Shown here one piece after another: positions 43,479 through 53,600 of a DNA stretch of 64,000 bases (the stretch's first letter is position 1; every line of letters starts with the position of its first letter). The stretch is from Paenibacillus dendritiformis. GTDB lineage: Bacteria; Bacillota; Bacilli; Paenibacillales; Paenibacillaceae. Under the pieces are notes generated by a model. That model searched no databases. It was not told the DNA's origin and saw only the letters and a program-made list of their open reading frames with translations. The position numbers were made by a program, and so were the translations under genes. The stretch spans positions 5,456,501-5,520,500 of the forward strand of contig NZ_AP025344.1 of NCBI RefSeq assembly GCF_021654795.1. The letters run 5' to 3'.

Positions 43479-44561
43479 TTACCTCTTGTTTTCCTCGTAT
43501 TGAAAAGGCGCTTCGAATGAATAAATGTCGTGGAAAAATCCTTTATACGGGATGTCTTCCTCCAAACATTTGATAAGGTACAACAATGCTTCGTCGCACT
43601 CCACTTGCTCTCCGTTATGTTGTGCCACCTCAAATGCGTCAATCATATCCTCCAAGATAGTCGTTTGAATAAATAAAGGCAATTGCTCCAGCATAGCATC
43701 ATCAAGATCAGTTTCGGAGCGATAGCCGTCCAGAACAGTCTCAAAATAGTCTTCCATAAACTTCATCCGTTTGTTTACGTCTTTTTCGAATTGAATCCAG
43801 CCAACGCCATGTCCCCACAGACCCGCCAAGTCGTACATATACCAGCAGAAACAGGAGTTGTCGAAGTCAAATACCGTAATCTGTCCGTTATCGTAATCGA
43901 TGTTATAGTTTCCGTCACTGTAATCAAAATGAACCATGCCATAATGATCGGAATGCCTGTTGAGCCCCTGCAATTGCTCAAGAATACGGAACAATTTCTC
44001 CTTGACCGTCGGCGACAAGAAGTCGGGAACTATTTGTTCTATATAGGTTTTATTGTATTTATCGAAGAAATCGTATCTCTGCCGGGTGGGCTGGTAGGCT
44101 TTGGACAATTGGTGCAGCTTGCCAAGCGTTTTGCCGCAGTTGTAGAAGTATTCGGTCAGTGGCGCTCCATCCCGATAACGGTAGTGGTTTTCCGCAAGCT
44201 GCTTCCCTGGGGCCCGTTCGAACAAACAGATAAAGAAGACTTGACCCTCATGCTGAATTTCTTCCAGAAGCCGACCATTCTTGGAGTGGATGACATTGGA
44301 TACACTGCCTCCGTGTTCGTGCAAATAACAGATATATTCGAGCTCGCCCACAAAGTCATCTTTGCTGCGGTCGTCCAGAAAAGAGATTCGGATGACCATA
44401 TCCTGTGCTTCTGCTTTATGGCAGGTGTACACCAGATTTCTACCGCCGTCATGCGGTGGAATTTGGGAAAAGGAGTAGCCCTCTAAACCATATAGTTTCT
44501 TAATTGCGGGCAATAACAGACTTTGTGCTGTTGCGGCCGCTGCTTGGTAGGTTATGCTCAT
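43479..44561 (-). CDS. APH-like phosphotransferase
   Basis: 360 residues of the aminoglycoside phosphotransferase/choline kinase fold. NLVYTCHKAEAQDMVIRIS gives the nucleotide-binding strands. The catalytic loop is HFDYSDGNYNID near residue 209 (Brenner-type HxDxxxxN), and VFDFDNSCFCWYMYDLA is the DFD-equivalent metal motif. Its ATG overlaps the TGA-side end of the RsgA-like gene (ATGA at 44558-44561), so the two are translated together. The substrate is unknown; these kinases act on aminoglycosides, homoserine, choline or spore-related sugars. An attenuator-like leader before the operon hints at induction by a ribosome-directed stress. Confidence 0.85.
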   Translation of the reverse strand: MSITYQAAAATAQSLLLPAIKKLYGLEGYSFSQIPPHDGGRNLVYTCHKAEAQDMVIRISFLDDRSKDDFVGELEYICYLHEHGGSVSNVIHSKNGRLLEEIQHEGQVFFICLFERAPGKQLAENHYRYRDGAPLTEYFYNCGKTLGKLHQLSKAYQPTRQRYDFFDKYNKTYIEQIVPDFLSPTVKEKLFRILEQLQGLNRHSDHYGMVHFDYSDGNYNIDYDNGQITVFDFDNSCFCWYMYDLAGLWGHGVGWIQFEKDVNKRMKFMEDYFETVLDGYRSETDLDDAMLEQLPLFIQTTILEDMIDAFEVAQHNGEQVECDEALLYLIKCLEEDIPYKGFFHDIYSFEAPFQYEENKR

Positions 44562-45634
44562 CTATGTTTTCCTCCTCTTTTTTGCTGTCTCTCTATTACT
44601 TTTGAAGCCACGATCTGGGCCGTTTTGTTGCGCAAATAGGCAGCTTTGTCCTCTACGAATGCGGCTTCCCTTCTGAGAGCGAGATAGCTGTCCCAACGCT
44701 CCTTCGGCAACTCACCGTTTTGTATGGCGGCTCTGACGGCACAACCCGGCTCACCTGCGTGCCCGCAGTCGGAGAATTTGCAATGACCCAGGTAACGCTC
44801 CACATCGGAGAATCCTTCACGGATGCCTTCGGACGCCTCCCACATGCCAAGCTCGCGCATCCCCGGCGTATCAATGACCATAACGCCGCTGCTCAGGAGA
44901 ATTAATTGGCGATGAGAAGTGGTATGCTTGCCTTTGCTGTCATCCTCGCGGATATCGCTAACCCTCATCATTTCCTTTCCTGCAAGCTTATTGACAAGGC
45001 TTGATTTTCCTACACCGGAAGAGCCGAGAAACACAATAGTGTTCCCTTTTGTGAGGTAGTCGGAAAGTCCGTCTATGCCCTCACCGGTTTTTGCACTAAT
45101 GACATAAACTGCAACCCCGATTGCTATTTGATTCACCGCCGCAAGATATTCCGAGGTATCGGTTATCAAATCCGCTTTGGTCAGGATGACAACGGGAATG
45201 GCGCCCGATTGCCATGATAAAGCCAGATAACGTTCAATCCGACGCGGATTGAAGTCATGGTTTAGCGATTGCATGATGAATACGTAGTCGAAATTGGCGG
45301 CCACCGTCTGCTCTTTTACGGTCTTTGCAAAGTTAGCCGCATGACCGGATAAGTCATTTCGAGCAAATTTCGATTTGCGTGGCAGCGTTCTGATAATCAG
45401 GCTTTCGCCGTCAGGATTATATTGAATTTGCACGAAATCCCCGGTGGTAGGGAATTCTTCGGTACAGTTGTTGAAGTAGATACCCGCCTTCAGTCGCGCA
45501 AGGCATTCCCCCTGCTCGGTTATGAGGCTGTAATGTTGTTTATGCACAGCGGTAACCCTTGCGTAGGTTCCATCTGTGTGTAGGGGATCATGTTGCGGCG
45601 TGAAGCCGTAGTCACGTAGTGTAAAAGTGTTCAT
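44558..45634 (-). CDS. RsgA-like circularly permuted GTPase
   Basis: About 358 residues from the ATG at 45634, preceded by GGGAGG. OB-fold N-terminus, then the circularly permuted order G4 (VILTKADL), G5 (ISAKTGEG), G1 (FLGSSGVGKSSL near residue 203), G3 (VIDTPGMRELG), and the C-terminal zinc site CKFSDCGHAGEPGCAV. RsgA proteins assist 30S subunit maturation. This copy is paired with a phosphotransferase rather than with prpC/prkC and rpe, so it is probably a second paralog that specialises in a stress response. Confidence 0.9.
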   Translation of the reverse strand: MNTFTLRDYGFTPQHDPLHTDGTYARVTAVHKQHYSLITEQGECLARLKAGIYFNNCTEEFPTTGDFVQIQYNPDGESLIIRTLPRKSKFARNDLSGHAANFAKTVKEQTVAANFDYVFIMQSLNHDFNPRRIERYLALSWQSGAIPVVILTKADLITDTSEYLAAVNQIAIGVAVYVISAKTGEGIDGLSDYLTKGNTIVFLGSSGVGKSSLVNKLAGKEMMRVSDIREDDSKGKHTTSHRQLILLSSGVMVIDTPGMRELGMWEASEGIREGFSDVERYLGHCKFSDCGHAGEPGCAVRAAIQNGELPKERWDSYLALRREAAFVEDKAAYLRNKTAQIVASKVIERQQKRGGKHR

Positions 45635-45723
45635 GGATGCCTCCCTGCTGTTTTTGTAAAGAAAAATCACGTCCGAGAAACCGCATTACAGGCCATACTT
45701 TGTTACCGTCCAGGGCGCAATGC

Positions 45724-45766
45724 AAAAAAACCGCAGCAAGCAGCCGTTCATGGCTGTCTGCTGCGG
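45724..45766 (-). promoter_or_regulatory. Attenuator-like terminator in the RsgA leader
   Basis: On the minus strand CCGCAGCA...TGCTGCGG with inner pairing CAGCC/GGCTG, followed by TTTTTTT, 90 bases before the rsgA-like start. A small hairpin (CACAC/GTGTG) lies upstream. A GTG at 45851 opens a frame that reads through the hairpin and overlaps the rsgA start, so leader translation could control termination. Confidence 0.6.
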
Positions 45767-46087
45767 TCCAATGATGAAGGAAAAATGAGCATAAAAATAA
45801 CACACCCAGAAGTGTGCTACCGTTGCTTTTGACCAAAGCTTCAATATTCACGAAAGGTTACTTTTTTGGCATACTAAATAAAGGGATACAATCCCCGTAA
45901 AAATTCAGTCATGCGCCCTTATTCGGTTTTAAGTATGGGATACCTCAAATGTTTTTGCGTTTTTCATTACGAAACAGCCCCTTTACACATTTATAAACCA
46001 CGGTACAACATAAGTAATATACCATATTTCCTGCTGTATGTATATATTTGGATAAAAGGCTTTAGACGATTCCATTAGAAACAAAGT

Positions 46088-46219
46088 CTACAGGCAGTGC
46101 TGCGTCAGCTCATCTTCAGTTAATGCTTGTCCATTCCGAATGATATAGGTTCTGGCATAATCCCCGCAGTAGCTGTTCATTACAGGACTCAAATCGATCG
46201 TAACGATATCATTATTTCG
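46088..46219 (-). pseudogene. Fragment of an M24-family peptidase
   Basis: One frame reads NNDIVTIDLSPVMNSYCGDYARTY, then IIRNGQALTEDELTQ and a stop. The DIVTIDLSP...GDYARTY pattern is the first metal-ligand region (D and D) of Xaa-Pro aminopeptidases. Only about 43 codons remain, with no start. The neighbouring 45852-46087 shows nothing. Confidence 0.6.
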
Positions 46220-46227
46220 AACGGTCT

Positions 46228-46262
46228 GAAGGGAGCCCGAATCATTCCCCCGGGCTCCCTTC
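46228..46262. terminator. Bidirectional hairpin
   Basis: GAAGGGAGCCCG pairs with CGGGCTCCCTTC around 11 bases. It lies upstream of the peptidase fragment on its strand, so it belonged to a lost neighbour. Confidence 0.45.
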
Positions 46263-46427
46263 TAGACGTTCAATCATCTTGCATGTCGGTTCACAACATT
46301 TACTACTGGTTCCACACTTTTTGACCACCAGACTGTGCTGTAAATGGGATTTATGCAGGAAATGCAGGATATAAAGAGAGTCTTAAAAATCTCAATTCAG
46401 TTTATTCGACCCCTTTTACAAAATAAA

Positions 46428-46458
46428 AAACTACCAAGCAGATTTGGGTGGTAGTTTT
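46428..46458 (+). terminator. Hairpin with T-run
   Basis: AAACTACC pairs with GGTAGTTT and is followed by TT. A-runs on the left make it usable on both strands. No intact gene is attached. The stretch 46263-46600 has no gene. Confidence 0.5.
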
Positions 46459-46607
46459 ATCCAGAAGTTATTTCAATGCCTTAGATATTCTCACTAGCGT
46501 TGCATAAAACATTGACAGACAATTCAGATAATTATCATCTAACATGAGAACCAAAAGGTCGAGCAGCCACTAAAGGTAGCCCTGTCCATTTGAAAATTTA
46601 TGTATAT

Positions 46608-47220
46608 TTACTTGGCTTTTGCGTCAGACAACGCCCTTCGGGCCGGCTCGGTTACGTGGGTTCTAACCGCTTTCGTCCTGCCGACTTGCGGCTCGGTTTT
46701 CGCTTCATACGCCCGATCCGCTGTGCATAGGGCTTCCAAATCAGAGCCTTCAGCCACCGCTGTCCACGTAACCGCGGTCAACACATAGGTGATTCCGGCA
46801 TCTTCGATAAGGTCATCCATCTGTGTCCGGTCATTTTTCTTGGCTGTCGTAATGGTTGCCTTCTCTGGCAGGACCTCATGAGCATCTGCAAAAGCAAGGC
46901 GGAGGTGAAGCTTTATACCTGCCTTGGTCTTGCGAAAGTCGGCCCACTTGTACCTCCGCAAGCAAAGAGCAACGGTGGTAGAGTCGATAATCCGGAGTGC
47001 TTTGCGGTCTGCTATCGAACAACCATGTCTAGACAAAATCTGCATAGCCAGCCGCTCGAAAACCTGCTGGAGCAGGTTCGGATCCACCTGATTATGCTTG
47101 CGGCATAATTTTGCCGGTGAGATCGATTCCAAGCCTAGCATTCCTGTTGAAATTCCTTATCAGAACGTCGTCGGCTATCTCTCTCAGCCCTTCCTGCGGC
47201 CTATTTCGGCCGTTGTATTT
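46608..47220 (-). pseudogene. Frameshifted IS4-type DDE transposase remnant
   Basis: The central part reads KLCRKHNQVDPNLLQQVFERL and IIDSTTVALCLRRYKWADFRKTKAGIKLHLRLAF, typical of IS4-family transposases (first catalytic Asp in IDSTT). Two frameshifts are visible. At the 5' side, GLREIADDVLIRNFNR is in another frame. At the 3' side, GITYV must shift one base to read FDRGYVDSGG, the second catalytic Asp motif. The C-terminal Glu region is missing. No terminal repeats or target duplication were found. Confidence 0.7.
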
Positions 47221-47545
47221 CGGAACTTTTCCCCTATGAGGTAGTAGTAATGAGTAGCCGCGGCGCACGTTTTAGATATCTGTATTTCTTCCTGTAGTCT
47301 TCGTGTGCCGTTTGTTGTTCTTCTGGTGTCATAGTCAAAAGATTAAACTCGTCTGCAACGATCGGCAATTACTTCTTTTCGTTTTTCGGGTATTCGGAAT
47401 ATCTCTGTTTAAATGGTTTGATTCTTAGTATACCAAAGGTAAACTAAGATTTCTGTTGTGTTTTGTTGCTTTTCCAATAAATTGAAATCGTTGCTCAGCG
47501 GCACTTGACGTCAGATTCCTGTGGTGGATTTTTCCCTTTCATTTG
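47142..47545. other. Intergenic stretch with decayed sequence
   Basis: Apart from the 5' transposase piece up to about 47220, no gene, promoter or further transposon end is recognisable. It separates the NRPS terminator from the transposase remnant. Confidence 0.35.
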
Positions 47546-47603
47546 AAAAAAACACCCGGCAGGATGCGTACCGAGAGAAATACGGCATACACCCAAGCCG
47601 GGT
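47546..47603 (-). terminator. Terminator of the NRPS gene
   Basis: On the minus strand ACCCGGC, five bases past the stop, pairs with GCCGGGT, with additional imperfect pairing inside, followed by GTTTTTTT. It marks the true end of the NRPS transcript. Confidence 0.8.
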
Positions 47604-47608
47604 AGGGA

Positions 47609-50600
47609 TTAGAAAATAATATCAATGGCCTCTAGCACATCTTGCTCCTGTTCGGATTGCCCGTTCAGGGAAATATCCTTCAACAGCACCGAAGGCTGTT
47701 CGCAAATTTGGGTGATGATCGCGAGCAGGTCCTGAGCGAAATTGTCGATCAGATTGCGTGTGAACAACTTGGTGGCATATTCAAACTGCCCGTTCATTCC
47801 CTCATCCAGCAACGAAATGACCAAGGTAAGATCAAATTGGGAAACCGTATGAGTTTCCGGATAAGATTCGATCTTGATATCCCCGAAGCTTGGAACGTTA
47901 TCTTCGTTCGTTTCCAGAGCAAACACGACATCGAATACAGGATTGCGGCTTTGATCTCGCGGCGCCTGCAGCTTTTTCACAAGCTCCTCGAACGGATAAT
48001 CCTGATGGTCGTAGGCCCCCAGCATCGTTTCTTTGACTTCGTTCAAGTAAGCGAGGAACGTCTTCTCCCCGGACGGATAATGGCGAATCGCCAAAGTGTT
48101 GACAAACATTCCGATGAGCGGCTCCAGGTCGGCATGTGTGCGGCCCGAAACCGGCGTGCCTACAATGAAGTCTTCTTGTCCCGAGTACTTGCTGAGCAGG
48201 ATGGAATAGGCCGCCGATAACACCATATAAAGGGTGGCACCGTTCTCATCGGCGATGCGCTGCAAGCTGTCGGTCATCTGCTTGTCGATGCTGAAAGGCA
48301 GCACATCTCCCTCAAAGCTGCGAGCGGCAGGTCTGACAAAGTCCGTAGGCAGTTCAAGCGTCGGCAGTTCGCCTTCCAGCACGTCCAGCCAGTAGGCTTC
48401 CTGACGTTTCAGCCGCTCTTTTACAGGTTCGGACTGCTGCCAAGCGGCGAATTCCTTGTATTGAATCCGAAGCGGTTCCAGCGTCTCGCCGTTATACAAG
48501 CGCAGCAGCTCTGCGACGAAGATGCCCATCGACATGCCATCCGTGACGATATGATGAATGTCCAGCATGAGCAGATGCCGCTCCGCTTCCCATTCGACTA
48601 AGCCCACACGCAGCAGCGGCGGCCGCTCCAAATCAAAGACGCGCACAAAGCCGTCTGCGATGCTCTTCGTTTCACTTTCCGTCGCTTTCGTATACTCGAC
48701 GGCAAACTTCAAGTCCGGATAAATCCGTTGTACCGGTTCGCCGTCGACCATTTCGAAGCCGGTTCGCAAAATTTCGTGACGAGCGATCAATCCTTTGAGC
48801 GCCGCCTCGAATTGTTTCCGTTCCAAGCGCCCGACGAGAACCGTCATGCCGGACATGTTGTAGCTAAGCTCGGCTCCTTCCATCTGCTGCTGGATGTACA
48901 GCCGTTTTTGCACGGAGGAAAGCGGATAGTAATCCCTCTTATCCAGAACCGGAATGGAGAGGTGTTCCTGCCGCTCCAATTGGCTGATCGCTTCGGCCAT
49001 CGCTTCGATGGTCGAGTGCCGGAACACATCCCGCAGCGGCAGGTCCACGCTCAGCTCCTTGTGCACCTTGCTGACCAGCGTCGTCGCCCGCAGCGAGTGC
49101 CCGCCGAGGTCGAAGAAGTTGTCCGTCACGCCAATCGTGACCGGCCCGAGCACGTCCTGCCAGATGGCGGCCAGTGTCGCCTCCAGTTCGGTGCGCGGCG
49201 CCACGTATTCGCGGCCTCCGCCTGCTCCCCCTTCCGGCGCCGGCAGCGCCTTCCGGTCAATCTTTCCGTTCGGCGTCAGAGGCAGGCGCTCCAGCTCCAC
49301 GAAGTACGACGGAATCATGTAACCCGGCAGCTCGCTGGAAATCGCCCGTTTCAGGTCTGCCGCCGTCAGGCCTTCTTCCGCTGTATAATAAGCGCACAAA
49401 GCTTTCTGACCTTCTTGATCTTCCCTGACGACAACGACCGCTTCCTTCACGCCACCTGCACTCAGCATCTTCGCTTCGACTTCGCCCATCTCAATCCGGT
49501 ACCCCCGGATTTTCGCCTGATTGTCGATCCGGCCGATGAAGTCCACGTTGCCGTCCTCCATCCACCGCGCCAAGTCTCCCGTGCGGTACAGCCGCTCGCC
49601 CGCGGCGAACGGGCTGTCTACGAACTTCTCTTCTGTCAGCTCCGGACGGTTTAAGTACCCGCGCGCCACGCCGGCTCCGCCGATAACCAGCTCGCCCAGC
49701 ACCCCGACCGGCACCGGGTTCAGGTGCGCGTCCACAATGTAGAATTTCGCATTCAGCCACGCTTTGCCGATCGGCACGCTGCCCGTCTTCGGCAGCTTCT
49801 CCAGCGGCTCGTCATAGAAGCTGGAGTCGATCGCCGCTTCCGTCACGCCGTAGGCGTTGATGATCCGGAACAATGAGCCGAAGCGTTCCTGCAAGGTCCG
49901 GTAATCCGCCACGCTGCAGCTGTCCGAGCTCGTGATCAACAGCTCCATCCCGCTCATATCCAGCCGCTGCTCGTGCACGTATTCCAGGAACGGCCCGATC
50001 AGCGCCGGCGTCGATTCGACGATGGTGACCCGCTCCCGCTCCATCCAGTGGTGCAGACGAGACGGATCGATCCGGTCGTCCTTCGGCACAATCACCATCG
50101 TGCCTCCGTTATACAGCGTCCGCGCGATATCTCCCACGAACACGTCGAACGAGAAGCTTGCGAGCTGCAGCAGGCGCACCGGGAACTGATCCAACCGGTA
50201 TTCCCGCCGGTAGCCCGCTGCCGTGTTCACCAGGCTGCGGTGCTCGATCATCACGCCCTTCGGCCTGCCCGTCGTTCCCGACGTATAGATCACGTACGCC
50301 AGATCCTCCGGACGGGCTTCATGGAAGCTGTCGGTGCCGACATGCTGATGGCTCTCATCGCCGTCGTCCACAGCATCCGTCAGCTTGCCGGAGACCATGC
50401 CGGAGCCAATCGGCGCATTCGCCCGCTCCTCGCTGTACGACGCTTCGTCGTCCAGGTACAGCACCGCCGCCAGCGCCAGCTCCTCTTCGCCGAGCCAGGC
50501 TTCGGCGCGTTCCCGCAGCGGCATTTGCGTCAGCAGCACCTTCGCTCCGCTGTCTTCGAGCATGAACCGCACGCGGTCTGCCGGATAATCCGGATCGAGC

Positions 50601-53600
50601 GGCACATACGCCCCGCCCGCTTTCCAGACGGCCAGCACGGCCACCAGCAAGTCCACCGAACGCTCGGCGAGAATGCCGACGATCGACTCCCGGCCGATGC
50701 CGCTTGCGCGCAGCGTGGCCGCCAAGCGGTTCGCCCGCTCGTTCAGCTCCGCATACGTCAGCCGTTCGTTCTCGTACACGACGGCCTCCGCTTCCGGCGT
50801 GCGCTCCGCCTGTTCCTCGAACAGCCGGTGGAACGCGGCCGCAGGAGCCGCTTCCGGCTGCGTCGGGTTGAACGCGCCGAGAATTTGCTCTTTTTCCGCC
50901 GGTGTCAAAATGCCCAGCTCGGCAATAGTCGCCGACGGGTTGCGGAGAATGGATTCAAGCAGCTGCAAGTAGTGAGCGGCCAATTTCTCCACCGTTTCGG
51001 TTTTATAAAGAGCAGTGGCGTATTCAAACAGATATTCCAAGCCTTCCTCGATCTCCGTGACGTCCAGGCTGAGATCGAATTTAGAAACAATTTCTTCGCT
51101 GGCATACGTTGACAAATGGAGTCCGGGAAGCTGGATTTCCAAATTCTCTGTATTCTGCAAAGCAAACATCGTATCGAACAGCGGATTGCGGCTTAAATCG
51201 CGAGCTACGTTCACCTTATCCACCAGTTCCTCAAACGGATAATTCTGATGTTCAAAAGCGCCCAGCGTCGTCTGCTTAATTTCCTTCAAGTAGTCAAGGA
51301 ACGTCTTACCGGCAGCCGGATAACTGCGGATGGCCAGAGTATTGACGAACATTCCGATCAGCGGCTGAACGTCGCTGTGATTTCTTCCCGCAATCGGCGT
51401 ACCGACCACCACGTCTTCTTGCCCTGTATATTTTTGCAATAATATTGTATAACCAGCAAGCAGAACCATGTAAAGCGTTGCGCCGTTCTCGGCTGCAAGT
51501 CGTTTCAGACCCTCGCTTTTCTCCTTATGCATAAACAATTGCAGCGTGCGGCCCTCGTAGCTCTGCATAGCCGGGCGCGGATAGTCCGTCGGCAATTCCA
51601 AAACCGGCAGCTCTCCGCGGAACATGTCGAGCCAGTAGGCTTCCTGCTTGGCAAGCTGAGCCTTCTGCTCGTCCGATTGCTGCCATACCGCATAATCTTT
51701 GTATTGAATGCGGAGCGGCTCCAACTGCTCCCCGCTGTACAAGCGGACGAACTCTTCGATCAGTACGTCAATCGAAACACCGTCAGATACGATATGATGC
51801 GTATCGAACATCAGAATGTGCCGGTCCGGCGCCAGTTCGGCAAGGCCTACCCGCAGAAGCGGCGGCTTCGCCAGATCAAACGGACGAACGAATTGACGCA
51901 CCGTTTCTTCCGCCTGCTCCCCGCTGATCCGCACATATTCCACCTGGAAGGCGGCTTCTTCGTAAATCCGCTGAACCGCTTCGCCTTTTACCATCTCAAA
52001 GCCGGTACGCAGCGTTTCATGACGAGCTACGAGCCCGCGGAACGCTTCTTCAAACCGCTGCCGGTCGAGCTCCCCTTCGAGCAGCATAGCTCCCGGTATG
52101 TTGTAGCTCAGCTCGGCTCCTTCCAGCTGGTTCAAGATATAGAGACGTTTCTGAGCGGAAGAGAGCGGATAATACTCGCTAGGTTCCGCAGCCGGAATAG
52201 CCGTGAACGAGCCGATCTCCAGCCGCTCCATAGCCGCGGCCATTTCCTCAACCGTCGAGTAGCGGAATACGTCGCGAAGCGGGAATTCAACGCCTAGCTC
52301 CTTATGCATTTTGCTGACAAGCGTCGTCGCCCGCAGGGAGTGTCCGCCGAGGTCGAAGAAGTTGTCCGTTACGCCTACCGCCTTCTCCCGAACAAGCACC
52401 TCCTGCCAAATGACGGCCAGCTTCGCCTCCAGTTCGGTGCGCGGCGCCACGTATTCGCGGCCTCCGCCTGCTCCCCCTTCCGGCGCCGGCAGCGCCTTCC
52501 GGTCGATCTTTCCGTTCGGCGTCAGAGGCAGGCGCTCCAGCTCCACGAAGTACGACGGGATCATGTACCCCGGCAGCTCGCTGGCCATCGCCCGCTTCAG
52601 GTCCGCCGCCGTCAAGCCTTCTTCCGCTGTATAATAAGCGCACAAAGCTTTCTGACCTTCTTGATCTTCCCTGACGACAACGACCGCTTCCTTCACGCCA
52701 CCTGCACTCAGCAGCTTCGCTTCGACTTCGCCCGTCTCAATCCGGTAGCCCCGGATTTTCGCCTGGTTGTCGATCCGGCCGATGAAGTCCACATTGCCGT
52801 CCTCCATCCACCGCGCCAAGTCTCCCGTGCGGTACAGCCGCTCGCCCGCGGCGAACGGACTGTCTACGAACTTCTCTTCCGTCAGCTCCGGACGGTTCAA
52901 GTACCCGCGCGCCACGCCGGCTCCGCCGATGACCAGCTCGCCCAGCACCCCGACCGGCACCGGGTTCAGATGCGCATCCACAATGTAGAATTTCGCATTC
53001 AGCCACGCTTTGCCGATTGGCACATGGCCTGTCCGCGGCAGCTTCGCCAGATCCTCGTCGTAGAAGCTGGAGTCGATCGCCGCTTCCGTCACGCCGTAGG
53101 CGTTGATGATCCGGAACAACGAGCCGAAGCGTTCCTGCAAGGTCCGGTAATCCGCCACGCTGCAGCTGTCCGAACTCGTGATCAACAGCTCCATCCCGCT
53201 CATATCCAGCCGCTGCTCGTGCACGTACTCCAGGAACGGCACGATCAGCGCCGGCGTCGATTCGAAGACGGTGACCCGCTCCCGCTCCATCCAGTAGTGC
53301 AGACGAGACGGATCGATCCGGTCGTCCTTCGGCACGATCACCATCGCGCCTCCGTTATACAGCGTCCGCGCGATATCGCCCACGAACACGTCGAACGAGA
53401 AGCTGGCGAGCTGCAGCAGCCGCACCGGGAACTGATCCAACCGGTATTCCCGCCGGTAGCCCGCCGCCGTGTTCACCAGGCTGCGGTGCTCGATCATCAC
53501 GCCCTTCGGCTTGCCCGTCGTTCCCGACGTATAGATCACGTACGCCAGATCCTCCGGACGGGCTTCATGGAAGCTGTCGGTGCCAACATTCGGATGGGTC

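Noticed and set aside
47546-47640. NRPS truncated by the IS4-type insertion, losing its thioesterase
   Set aside because: A strong terminator follows the stop directly, and the transposase remnant is several hundred bases further on. PmxE proteins end in a C domain anyway.
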